Below are positions 33,156 through 40,363 of a DNA stretch of 64,000 nt, piece after piece (positions within the stretch are counted from its first letter, which is position 1; each line of letters opens with the position of its first letter). The notes under the pieces are model-generated. The model was given only the letters and a program-made list of their open reading frames with translations, was not told the DNA's origin and searched no databases. The stretch is from Ga0077527 sp964486865 (GTDB lineage Bacteria; Pseudomonadota; Gammaproteobacteria; Burkholderiales; SG8-41), in assembly GCA_964486865.1 (NCBI GenBank), contig CAZAOZ010000009.1, forward strand, positions 1-64,000. Reading direction: 5' to 3'. The position numbers and the translations under genes are program-made.

Positions 33156-34622
33156 ATGTCCAAAGCCGTCAATTGCACCCCGAAGCGCGCTGTCGTCGCT
33201 GCCGTACAGCTGACCGGGGTCAGCGACTCGGAGTTCGAAGCTTCGTTGACCGAACTGCGTGAACTGGCCAAGACGCTGGGCTTCGAGGTGGTGGCGACCT
33301 TCACGCAAAGGCGCGCCAGTTTCGACGCGACGGCTTACCTGGGTACCGGCAAGCGCGAGGAGTTGCGCCGCTTTGTGCAGGGCGAGGCTGCGGCGGACGC
33401 CGCTGCCGGGGAACCGCGGGAAGCGCCTGCTGTGGAACAGGGCGCGGACCAGTTGCCGGAAACACGGCCGGAAAAGCGGGCCGCGCGCCATGGCGCCGTC
33501 GCGGCGCGCGAGGCGGCCAAGGCATTGGCCGGGTCCGACACCCGCCGGGCTGCATTCGTCCTGGTTGACCACGACATTTCGCCGTCGCAGGCGCGCAATC
33601 TGGAAAACGAGATCGGCTGTGACGTGCTGGACCGCACCATGGTCATCCTCGAAATCTTCCACCGCCACGCGCGCTCCAATGCGGCACGGGCGCAGGTGGA
33701 AATCGCCCGCCTGCGTTACCTGGCGCCACGCCTGCGCGAGGCGGCCAAGCTGGCCGGACCGCAGGGGCGGCAGCGCAGCGGAGTCGGTGGCCGCGGTGCC
33801 GGTGAAGGCGCGGGCGAGGCGGACCGCGCCAAGATCCGTGACCGTATCGCGGAGTTGAAGCAGGAGATCACGGCCCTCGACCTCGAACGCCAGGTGCAGC
33901 GCGCACGGCGCCAGGAGAGCCAGGGCCTGGCGCGCGTGGCGCTGATCGGCTACACCAACGCCGGCAAGTCCACCCTGATGCGCGCGCTGACCGGGAGCGA
34001 GGTGCTGGTCGCCAACAAGCTGTTCGCGACGCTCGACACCACCGTGCGCGCGCTGGTGCCCGAGGGCGTGCCGCGCGTGCTGGTGAGTGACACGGTGGGT
34101 TTCATCAAGAACCTGCCGCATGACCTGGTCGCCTCGTTCAAGTCAACGCTGGAAGAAGCCGCCGAAGCGTCGCTGCTGCTCCACGTGATCGACGCCAGCG
34201 ACCCCGGGTTCGAACGCCAGATCAATGTGACCGAGAAGGTGATCGAGGAAATCGATGCGGGCAAGGTGCCGCGCCTGCGCGTGTTCAACAAGATCGATCA
34301 GGTCGGCGATGCCAAGGCGCAGGCCGCACGCACCAAGGCCTTGCGCGCGCAATACCCCAAGTGCATCGTGTTGAGCGCCGTTGACAAGGATGACGTGGCG
34401 AAGCTGCACAAGACGATCCGTGCGTTTTTCAGCCGGCGCCTGGTCAAGGCTGAGTTGTTCCTGCCCTGGTCGGCGCAGCAACTGCGCGGCGAATTGTTTG
34501 CGCAATGCCAGGTGCTGGAGGAGCGGGCCGACGCGGAGGGGGCGCACTTCAGCGTGCGCGGCGAGCGCAAGGACATCGATGGCCTGCGCGAGCGCATCGG
34601 ACTGGCGATGGGGGGGCGTTAG
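33156..34622 (+). CDS. hflX: Ribosome-associated GTPase HflX
   Basis: About 488 residues from the ATG at 33156. The N-terminal HflX domain is split by an Ala/Glu-rich insertion (about residues 73-125, including AAADAAAGEPREAPAVEQG) between the YLGTGKREEL segment and FVLVDHDISPSQARNLE. Then come a coiled-coil linker, G1 GYTNAGKST, LFATLDTT (switch I), G3 DTVGF, G4 NKID and G5 SAV. HflX splits stalled 70S ribosomes. The gene lies alone here rather than in the usual hfq-hflX-hflKC cluster. A good terminator follows. Confidence 0.95.
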   Translation: MSKAVNCTPKRAVVAAVQLTGVSDSEFEASLTELRELAKTLGFEVVATFTQRRASFDATAYLGTGKREELRRFVQGEAAADAAAGEPREAPAVEQGADQLPETRPEKRAARHGAVAAREAAKALAGSDTRRAAFVLVDHDISPSQARNLENEIGCDVLDRTMVILEIFHRHARSNAARAQVEIARLRYLAPRLREAAKLAGPQGRQRSGVGGRGAGEGAGEADRAKIRDRIAELKQEITALDLERQVQRARRQESQGLARVALIGYTNAGKSTLMRALTGSEVLVANKLFATLDTTVRALVPEGVPRVLVSDTVGFIKNLPHDLVASFKSTLEEAAEASLLLHVIDASDPGFERQINVTEKVIEEIDAGKVPRLRVFNKIDQVGDAKAQAARTKALRAQYPKCIVLSAVDKDDVAKLHKTIRAFFSRRLVKAELFLPWSAQQLRGELFAQCQVLEERADAEGAHFSVRGERKDIDGLRERIGLAMGGR

Positions 34623-34649
34623 GGGCTGTGGCCATGCAGGCGCAAAAGA

Positions 34650-34676
34650 AAGCCACCGTTACGGTGGCTTTTTTAA
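34650..34676 (+). terminator. Rho-independent terminator after hflX
   Basis: AAGCCACCG-TTA-CGGTGGCTT is a perfect stem followed by a run of T (34669-34674), 27 bases after the hflX stop. Confidence 0.9.
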
Positions 34677-34725
34677 TGCGATTGCGTGAAACGGATTCAG
34701 GCGGTGACGCTGATCGGAGTCGAAT

Positions 34726-34753
34726 TGTTGAAAAAGAAATCGACCCCGGCACC
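34726..34753. repeat. REP-like arm, copy 3 (reverse)
   Basis: AAAAAGAAATCGACCCCGGC followed by ACC is the reverse complement of the GGTGCCGGRGTSGATTTCTTTTT arm family. It is followed by a degenerate GACTCGGACCCCTAGTGTT repeat at about 34768-34786. Confidence 0.5.
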
Positions 34754-34803
34754 TGTGATTTTTCTTTGACTCGGACCCCTAGTGTTGTTGACGTTTGATT
34801 GCT

Positions 34804-34870
34804 TGCCATCGGACACCTCCTTCATTAATGTTACCTATTGAAGTGTCCGTACTGTCCGGGTCAGCTCAAT
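34804..34870. repeat. IS-end-like repeat, copy 2
   Basis: GCCATCGGACACCTCC, AAGTGTCCGTACTG and TCCGGGTCAGCTCAAT match 10610-10679 in order. CGGACAC (34810) and GTGTCCG (34843) can pair. It lies exactly at the left edge of the low-GC island, so it may mark the junction. Confidence 0.6.
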
Positions 34871-34892
34871 CTGTCCCCAATTGGTTTTGCTT

Positions 34893-36305
34893 TCATTTGA
34901 TTGAAACAGGCGGCCCCCAGAGCGCGGTATTAACCTTTGTCATTATCAAGTGACCGCAGAATGCGCAAGTTGGTTGCTTGGGGCGCATGACTCGCCTGCG
35001 GCCCAACGGCGGAAACCACGGACTCAATCGCCAGTAGTTGAACTCTTTTTGGGTCGGCGCATTTCCCAAGCGCCGCACCACTTCAAGTGCTAGTAATGTG
35101 CCCGCTAAGACTGAAACGAAAGCAAATGGAGCGATCGTTCTTTTGTCCGCTATAACGGAAAGCTGTCCTTCAGCGCACATTTTCTTGAAAAATGAATCGT
35201 AGGCCATGCCTTCGATTTCAGTGATCTGTGCTTTTGGGAATCGGGTAACGATTATCAGAGCCGCCGAGCGAGAAATTCTCTCAGTTCGCACCTCATTTAT
35301 CGTAACGCCTAAGTGATCTGCGATGTGTTTTTCGCGCGTGAACTCTTCAATGTCTGGTTCGTATATACAACTTAAGCAGGCATGCTTATTTGGCTGGCGA
35401 TGGTAGTGCAGAACAATCTCACGAATATCGGTCGTAGATGCATCGAAGACCTCGCCGGGAAACTCGTTTTGCAGCTCTCGGCGCGCACGCCGACTATCTA
35501 CGGCGACAATCAATCTGCGTAACCAAGGGCCATCCGTCTTTTCCGGAAGATTCTGCAGGCGGCTGCGGCGAGGTGTTAGTTCGAGATTTGGGAATAATGG
35601 TTGCGCCTTAGCCTTGAGTTGATCGACCTTTGCTTTTCCAATGTCTTCTGGATCGAACCAAATTTGTCGATTCAAATTTCCAGAGGAAACTATGTCGTCG
35701 TCAACGATCTCCAATTGGCCTGAGAGCTGGAGATGTTGCGCTGCCCAAAGAAAACCATTTCCGATCGCGCCGGCGCCCGCGAGGTAAGCATGCCCGATAT
35801 CGATGGTCTGCTCGAGAGACTGTATATTGACCCCTAGTTCGCTAAAACGAACAATAAACGGATCCGGAAGTTCGAATGGGAGTATGCCGCCTATCGCGTA
35901 GTAAAGTGTTGCTGCTGATGCGTAGCAAGCGGTTAAAAGGGCCAAGATCGGTGGAATGTGGTCGCAAGAGGAAACGACTTTCGGATTTGTGCTTATTACG
36001 ATCTGATCGGCGGTCACGCTAAGGTAAACCTTGGGTGCATTAGTGCGCGGCGGTGCCGATCCAATTACCAGTTCAGCGGCCGTCCCTGAATCCCGCATTG
36101 TTGCGGATGCATAACGTACGGTCCGATTTAGCAGATTAACAACCTCGTGTGCGATATTTTGTGCCTCGAGGCTGTCCTGCGGCGCGTTGATCAAAATGGC
36201 GAGATCTAGAGCTTCCGCCGCAGACTCAGTACCAAGGCCTAATATTGCTGCGAGCGTGGCGGCATTTTCAAGGCGTGCTTCGGGAGTCAGTTGAGTTGCA
36301 ACCAT
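34893..36305 (-). CDS. E1-like (ThiF-domain) ubiquitin-activating-type enzyme, BilD-like
   Basis: 470 residues from the ATG at 36305; a longer frame to 36338 overlaps the JAB gene further. A unique N-terminal region of about 170 residues precedes the ThiF/E1 adenylation domain: GAGAIG (177-182, nucleotide loop), VDDDIVSSGNLNRQ (201-214, the D-x-D...NLNRQ motif) and IVAVDSRRAR (266-275). Two CxxC pairs, CLSC (310-313) and CAFC (447-450), suit a structural zinc. C377 (KKMCAEG) is one candidate for the Ubl-carrying cysteine. Metabolic ThiF/MoeB enzymes lack such an N-terminal extension. As last gene of the UBL-E2-JAB-E1 operon it should adenylate the GGGG tail of the ubiquitin-like protein. Confidence 0.85.
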   Translation of the reverse strand: MVATQLTPEARLENAATLAAILGLGTESAAEALDLAILINAPQDSLEAQNIAHEVVNLLNRTVRYASATMRDSGTAAELVIGSAPPRTNAPKVYLSVTADQIVISTNPKVVSSCDHIPPILALLTACYASAATLYYAIGGILPFELPDPFIVRFSELGVNIQSLEQTIDIGHAYLAGAGAIGNGFLWAAQHLQLSGQLEIVDDDIVSSGNLNRQIWFDPEDIGKAKVDQLKAKAQPLFPNLELTPRRSRLQNLPEKTDGPWLRRLIVAVDSRRARRELQNEFPGEVFDASTTDIREIVLHYHRQPNKHACLSCIYEPDIEEFTREKHIADHLGVTINEVRTERISRSAALIIVTRFPKAQITEIEGMAYDSFFKKMCAEGQLSVIADKRTIAPFAFVSVLAGTLLALEVVRRLGNAPTQKEFNYWRLSPWFPPLGRRRVMRPKQPTCAFCGHLIMTKVNTALWGPPVSIK

Positions 36306-36748
36306 GAATATACATTTTCTGATGGCACTTCCGTCCACCTAGCATCGCCAGAGAAATGGAAGACCTTCGTCTGACTAAGAAAATTGACGGTTGTGGTTTT
36401 GCTTGCGAAGTAGGGAACGACAAGTGATAAGGCACCTTCATGTCGGATGATGGCCCATGCATCGTCAGCCCGTGAATGAAACGCCTCTAGCGGATGGGAA
36501 TGTACTTGCGCCGCTACCATAAGTCGGCGTTGGCGCAATTCTGCGTAGAGGGTGTTCATGCTGGCCCGCGGAATTTGAAACATATCTGCCCGCGCAACTT
36601 GTTCGGGTCGATATGCATCGACGACGTCGATGCAATTCCCATTGCGGCGGCCCAGCCAAAGCATGACGCACTCTCGGCGGTGCTGCCCGGCATCACGCAG
36701 TTGAGATAGGGTCATCTCTACCAAGGTAAGTGAGCAATTCACTATCAT
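36287..36748 (-). CDS. JAB/JAMM-domain isopeptidase (deubiquitinase-like), BilC-like
   Basis: A 153-residue single-domain MPN+ metalloprotease. A candidate catalytic Glu is E26 (RRECVMLWLG). The JAMM motif is VHSHPLEAFHSRADD: zinc ligands H83, H85 and D95, with S92, one residue shorter between the second His and Ser than the textbook HxHx7SxxD. Its start directly follows the E2 stop (TAAATG), and its end overlaps the E1 start by 19 bases, so expression is coupled. In Bil-type and CBASS operons the JAB protein removes the ubiquitin-like protein from targets or processes its tail. Confidence 0.88.
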   Translation of the reverse strand: MIVNCSLTLVEMTLSQLRDAGQHRRECVMLWLGRRNGNCIDVVDAYRPEQVARADMFQIPRASMNTLYAELRQRRLMVAAQVHSHPLEAFHSRADDAWAIIRHEGALSLVVPYFASKTTTVNFLSQTKVFHFSGDARWTEVPSENVYSWLQLN

Positions 36749-37186
36749 TTATCCGGTTCCTTTCAGCCAGGCGTGCCAGATTTGGGTGAGTATTCCACCA
36801 ATCGTGTAACTCGAATGATCCCGAAGGTTTTCCCAAGGATCGCCCACATGGCTCGGATGCGTGTGATATTCACGGGCGCCGCGCATGCAGATGAACTGGC
36901 GGTTTGCCACGGGGTGAAGGGACCCGTTGAAAACGCCCGTTGGATTGGTCAATGGCGCCGTGAGTGGTGTGCCGTCTACCGCGTGCAACGAGATCTCTGG
37001 CGGCAATTCGTTCCAATCGGCACACATGAGTCGTAGCCGCAATGGGGTACGGCCTGGTGCCGTGAATGAGCAATCCACTAAGGGAAACTCTAGCGAATTA
37101 AACGTCCAGCCCCGCCGCTGCCCCAATGCTTGCGTTAACGTAGCCACATCCGCGTCGAATAACGCCTTGGCCGCTGCCGCGTGCAT
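36749..37186 (-). CDS. Candidate E2-like conjugating protein, BilB-like
   Basis: 145 residues. HPVANRQFICMRGAREYHTH (91-110) resembles the E2 core, in which an HP(N) motif precedes the catalytic Cys of ...xICL. C100 is therefore the candidate Ubl carrier. A conserved-looking aromatic/acidic block follows (HVGDPWENLRDHSSY), then a final helix GGILTQIWHAWLKG. Other cysteines are C39 and C55. Its start overlaps the UBL stop (TAATG). The E2 call rests on position in the operon plus this motif, not on overall similarity. His residues 108 and 110 could instead bind metal. Confidence 0.65.
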   Translation of the reverse strand: MHAAAAKALFDADVATLTQALGQRRGWTFNSLEFPLVDCSFTAPGRTPLRLRLMCADWNELPPEISLHAVDGTPLTAPLTNPTGVFNGSLHPVANRQFICMRGAREYHTHPSHVGDPWENLRDHSSYTIGGILTQIWHAWLKGTG

Positions 37187-37500
37187 TAGCCGCCGCCCCC
37201 TTCGCTAGGGCCCCAGTCGATTTCAAGCTTTCCAGACAGGCCGTTTTCTGTATAGTTTTTGGTCGGATCGACGGGGCGCTTGCCGTCGGGGGTAATGATA
37301 CTTGCGACCCATCCGGCCGTATCTTTAATCTTAAGTGCGTGTTGCGCCTTACGTAGTTCCACCTCAACCTTTTGATTGGCTGGGACCCGATTAAAACCTT
37401 CGGCTGGGAAGAAGCCTGCAGTAGTGGAAATGGAAACCTCTACGAAATGGCCCTGCGGCTCATGACCTTCGGGTCCTTCGTTTCTGTGCTCGGTATTCAT
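37186..37500 (-). CDS. Ubiquitin-like protein with exposed C-terminal GGGG, BilA-like
   Basis: 104 residues from the ATG at 37500 (AAGGAG 6 bases upstream). After a disordered His/Glu-rich N-terminus (about 1-17) comes one beta-grasp-sized domain: VEVSISTTAGFFPAEGFNRV, KVEVELRKAQHALKIKDTAG, and DPTKNYTENGLSGKLEIDWG. It ends GPSEGGGG. The di-glycine end is already terminal, so no processing is needed before adenylation by the E1. The arrangement next to E2, JAB and E1 genes makes a conjugated modifier the most economical reading. Characterised BilA proteins have tandem Ubl domains, whereas this one has room for only one. Confidence 0.75.
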   Translation of the reverse strand: MNTEHRNEGPEGHEPQGHFVEVSISTTAGFFPAEGFNRVPANQKVEVELRKAQHALKIKDTAGWVASIITPDGKRPVDPTKNYTENGLSGKLEIDWGPSEGGGG

Positions 37501-37545
37501 GGTTTGCTCCTTGGCCGGCGAACCGGCAGTAGTGACATGAATACA

Positions 37546-37574
37546 TAATAACTGGCCAGTAAACACATTGTCAA
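37546..37574 (-). promoter_or_regulatory. Promoter of the ubiquitin-like operon with palindromic operator
   Basis: On the minus strand, TTGACA (37569-37574) and TTATTA (37546-37551) are separated by exactly 17 bases. The spacer contains the perfect palindrome ACTGGCCAGT (37551-37560), a natural site for a repressor. A GCCGG-CGAA-CCGGC hairpin lies in the 5' leader at 37514-37527. Confidence 0.7.
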
Positions 37575-37598
37575 TGGCTATTTAAGCATTATTTATAC

Positions 37599-37626
37599 TT
37601 GTATTTCTGGCCGAAATGACTATATT
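37599..37626 (+). promoter_or_regulatory. Promoter of the divergent RHH-GNAT block
   Basis: TTGTAT (37599-37604) and TATATT (37621-37626) are 16 bases apart. The spacer holds CTGGCC (37607-37612), the same core as in the opposing promoter, which suggests that one regulator controls both directions. Confidence 0.55.
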
Positions 37627-37654
37627 ATTCATCCTTATAACTGGAGAGTAAGCG

Positions 37655-37864
37655 ATGGATCGACGTCAAATGACCCTTATGCTGAGCGACAAAGAGATGG
37701 CTTTGCTCGATCAGTTGGCCGCAAGCCGAGGAATGTCGAAGACCGCCCTGGTTCGGCAAGCACTTCGGCTTTATCAATCCGTCACCGAGCGTTTGGAGAA
37801 CGGTGACAAGGTCTTTGTTGAGCGACCTTCAACGTTGGAAAAGACCGAGCTGATGGTGCTATGA
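37655..37864 (+). CDS. Ribbon-helix-helix regulator/antitoxin
   Basis: A 69-residue CopG/Arc-like RHH protein: QMTLMLSDKEMALLDQLAAS (strand and first helix), then GMSKTALVRQALRLYQSV (second helix). GGAGAG lies 8 bases upstream. It overlaps the GNAT gene by ATGA (37861-37864), the arrangement of RHH-GNAT (TacA/TacT-like) toxin-antitoxin pairs. It is also a natural candidate to bind the CTGGCC sites between it and the ubiquitin-like operon. Confidence 0.85.
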   Translation: MDRRQMTLMLSDKEMALLDQLAASRGMSKTALVRQALRLYQSVTERLENGDKVFVERPSTLEKTELMVL

Positions 37865-38472
37865 AGACATTGCTCGGTAAAGTTGACTTGTACAACAGGG
37901 AATCCACGACCTACGACAAAGCAGAGATCTATCAGGAACTTGATCAGAAAAACTTTGACGACTTTGAGCAGTTATGGCGGCCTATGTTGAATAAGCAACT
38001 GGCCAAAGTTCATACTGCAGCCGAGGCTGCGAACGCGAACGTACAAGACGCGCGCTGGGACTGGGTCGGTAAAGCCAAGATTGCCACCATGATGATGGGT
38101 CAAGAAACGTTTGCGGTTGAGTGTGGTGAGACTCAAGGATTAATGCTCGTCAATCTCAATGGCTTTGGGCGAATCGATATACAGAAGGGCCGCGAACTTA
38201 TCTACGTTGAGTTGCTATCTACAGCGCCATGGAATCGCTATAAGACCGTCGCATCGCCCCGCTACAAGAGCGTTGGGCGGGCCCTGATTGCAACAGCCAT
38301 TAGCTTGAGCATCGATTCTGGGTTTCACGGGCGGGTAGGTTTGCATTCACTGCCGCAGTCGGAAAGTTGGTACCGTGACGTAGTCGGCTTTACAGATCTG
38401 GGGTTTGATGCCCCCAAGAAAATGCACTATTTCGAGATGACCCATGATCAAGCCATGGCCTTTCTCGAATGA
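37861..38472 (+). CDS. GNAT-family acetyltransferase
   Basis: A 203-residue protein. The C-terminal GNAT core shows strand 4 ELIYVELLSTAPWNR, motif A YKSVGRALIATAISLSIDSG (a Q/RxxGxG/A variant) and motif B ESWYRDVVGFTDLG. The first 80 residues are an extra charged helical region (LDQKNFDDFEQLWRPMLNKQ) not typical of short GNAT toxins. Coupled to the RHH gene, it could be a TacT-like tRNA-acetylating toxin or a modifier acting with the neighbouring ubiquitin-like system. The context does not decide between them. Confidence 0.8.
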   Translation: MKTLLGKVDLYNRESTTYDKAEIYQELDQKNFDDFEQLWRPMLNKQLAKVHTAAEAANANVQDARWDWVGKAKIATMMMGQETFAVECGETQGLMLVNLNGFGRIDIQKGRELIYVELLSTAPWNRYKTVASPRYKSVGRALIATAISLSIDSGFHGRVGLHSLPQSESWYRDVVGFTDLGFDAPKKMHYFEMTHDQAMAFLE

Positions 38473-38488
38473 CAAGGAGGAAAATTAT

Positions 38489-38998
38489 ATGAAGCTACAT
38501 TTCACTAACGAATGGCTGAAGCGAACTATTGCGGCGGATCCCGATGTGGATATTGAGGCAGGACCTGCCATTGACGGCGACGGTGGGCATCTGCGGCAAG
38601 AATATGCCGAGCTTGTGCCACCTGCAGATAGTCGCACGCGTGTCCAGCTCCGCATTGGATTGGGCGTTCTTGTCCGTAAGCTTCGAACTCGAGACGGGTT
38701 GTCGATTACAGAATTGGCTCGACGTGCCGAAATCTCCGAAGATGAACTGCGGCAGGTTGAGCACAATCCGCACTACACGGCCCGGCCCCATCTGATCTCT
38801 CAACTGTCCGACTACTTCTCGGTACCATTAGTCGCACTGTCTCAAATGGCTGGCACTACGGGCCAAATTGATCATGTTCTCTATAACGAGACTGTCAGGT
38901 ACGCTGCTTACTCTGACGATCTTGAGACGATGAGCAAAGAGGAGCGTGCCGCGCTTGACGCGTTTGTCGCGACTCTGGTTATTCGAGCAAAGGCCTAG
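38489..38998 (+). CDS. XRE-family HTH regulator/antitoxin
   Basis: 169 residues from the ATG at 38489, with AAGGAGG at 38474-38480. After a roughly 60-residue acidic N-terminus, the HTH is VLVRKLRTRDGLSITELARR, AEISEDELRQVEHNPHYTAR. A C-terminal helical tail follows (MSKEERAALDAFVATLVIRA). The next gene, four bases on, encodes an ImmA/IrrE-type peptidase; XRE plus IrrE pairs control mobile elements by cleaving the repressor, or act as TA modules. It could regulate the whole island. Confidence 0.83.
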   Translation: MKLHFTNEWLKRTIAADPDVDIEAGPAIDGDGGHLRQEYAELVPPADSRTRVQLRIGLGVLVRKLRTRDGLSITELARRAEISEDELRQVEHNPHYTARPHLISQLSDYFSVPLVALSQMAGTTGQIDHVLYNETVRYAAYSDDLETMSKEERAALDAFVATLVIRAKA

Positions 38999-39001
38999 TG
39001 T

Positions 39002-39931
39002 GTGGAACAGATATTTGTTGGCGAAATTGAGAAGCGGAAAATACGGGCGCAAGTAGATCGAATCTTGCGGGATATCGGTCGCACGGAGCCGCCACTGGAT
39101 CTGGCAGATGTACGTGCTCTCCTTTCTTTAGATCTTCAGTATTACAGCAGTACGGACCGAGGGCTTATCACAGAGCTTACCCATCGTTTCACCATACTTG
39201 CCAAGAAGCAGCTGCCGAATCTAGGTAATCATCTTCTTGCTGCACTTGCCAAATCCCGCCTCTGCGCGTTTTGGGTGCCAGAGTCCTCACAAATACTTAT
39301 CGACTCGGATGTGCCAAAGCCTAAGCACCGTTGGATTCAGGCGCACGAGATTACGCACAGCGTAACGAGCTGGCACAAATCATTCTTGTTCGGGGATAAC
39401 TCTCGGACTTTGGATCCGGCATGTCACGCCGTACTTGAAGCAGAGGCTAACTATGGCGCAGGCCGCCTTCTATTTCTGCAAGATCAGTTTTCGCTTGACG
39501 CCAGATCTTTACCACTATCGTTCACGTCGATTATTCAACTTGCGAAACGATATAACAATTCAATCGTGTCCACCTTTTGGCGCGCAGTAGAAGAGCGAGA
39601 TCCAGGGCAGTCCGTGTTTGGAATCATCAGCATTCATCCTCAGCATCCAGAAGTAGGTGAGCATGATGGTCCGATGCCGTGGCGATATTTCATTCGATCG
39701 TCCGCCTTTATTACTCAGTTTGCCTCAATTTCAGCGGATGAGGTGTATGCAGTCGTGACTCAAAAAGCGACTTACCGACGAACCGGACCAGTCTTATCCG
39801 TCGACATCGTATTTACGGATGTTACAGGAAGTGACTGGGAGTTTTGCATCCAAAGTCATTCAACCGGGCACGCCTTGCTGACGCTGGGCTACCTGGTCAA
39901 GCGTCGTGCTGTCGTCGTGGCGGTGGCTTAG
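39002..39931 (+). CDS. ImmA/IrrE-family metallopeptidase
   Basis: 309 residues starting at GTG 39002. The zinc motif QAHEITHSVTSW (HExxH) is followed by the third-ligand region LEAEANYGAGRLLF, the ImmA/IrrE (DUF955) pattern, here with a longer than usual insert between them. The C-terminal 120 residues (GPMPWRYFIRSS, AVVTQKATYRRTGPVLSVDIVFTD) form an extra domain of unknown role. Paired with the XRE protein just upstream; cleavage of that repressor is the expected activity. Base composition is low-GC like the rest of the island. Confidence 0.87.
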   Translation: MEQIFVGEIEKRKIRAQVDRILRDIGRTEPPLDLADVRALLSLDLQYYSSTDRGLITELTHRFTILAKKQLPNLGNHLLAALAKSRLCAFWVPESSQILIDSDVPKPKHRWIQAHEITHSVTSWHKSFLFGDNSRTLDPACHAVLEAEANYGAGRLLFLQDQFSLDARSLPLSFTSIIQLAKRYNNSIVSTFWRAVEERDPGQSVFGIISIHPQHPEVGEHDGPMPWRYFIRSSAFITQFASISADEVYAVVTQKATYRRTGPVLSVDIVFTDVTGSDWEFCIQSHSTGHALLTLGYLVKRRAVVVAVA

Positions 39932-39958
39932 TCCTACTGGCGGCAGCTCGAGTCACAT

Positions 39959-40318
39959 ATGAAGTGGCTACAAGCGCTTATTGCTAGCATTCGGCGAATC
40001 ACTCGCTGGGGGTGGACAAATAATCTCCGAGTAAAAATTCGAACGACTCCGTATCACTGGCGTCGCCGATTGAGCATCCGGAGGTGCACAGATGGCACGA
40101 TAACGCCACCTCCGATGCAATGGGCAGCTTGCCATTCATCAACTATAAAACGCTATAAGGCCACTATGACATGTTCAAACGGGCACACATTAACCCTTCG
40201 AGGGCATGTCATCGAGGCGAATGGAAATGTATTGCCTAGTGTCGTATGTCCTGAAAAAGGCTGTCACTTCCATGCATATGTCCGGTTGACCAATTGGACA
40301 TTTGGCCGAATCATTTGA
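39959..40318 (+). CDS. Small Arg/Trp-rich protein with Cys-rich C-terminus
   Basis: 119 residues. The basic N-terminal half has a membrane- or nucleic-acid-friendly amphipathic look (SIRRITRWGWTNNLRVKIRT). The C-terminal half has MTCSNGHTLTLRGHVI and VVCPEKGCHFHAYVRL, a CxxGH plus CPxxGCxFH pattern suggestive of a zinc ribbon. It ends the rightward block 27 bases after the peptidase gene. I recognise no family; role unknown. Confidence 0.6.
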   Translation: MKWLQALIASIRRITRWGWTNNLRVKIRTTPYHWRRRLSIRRCTDGTITPPPMQWAACHSSTIKRYKATMTCSNGHTLTLRGHVIEANGNVLPSVVCPEKGCHFHAYVRLTNWTFGRII

Positions 40319-40363
40319 GGGGTGTAATTGTAATTTTCATTATGGCCTTGAGGTCTTCTCAGT

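Noticed and set aside
33228..33600. Frameshift in hflX because of the Ala/Glu-rich stretch
   Set aside because: The frame is continuous and both flanks align with HflX; the low-complexity part is an insertion in a known variable region.
34893..36305. ThiF/MoeB of thiamine or molybdopterin synthesis
   Set aside because: The long unique N-terminus, paired CxxC motifs and operon with UBL, JAB and E2 candidates fit a conjugation E1 better. No thiamine or moco genes are nearby.
40319..40363. Attachment site or tRNA at the island's right edge
   Set aside because: No tRNA-like cloverleaf and no direct repeat matching the left edge was found. Only an AT-rich spacer is visible.
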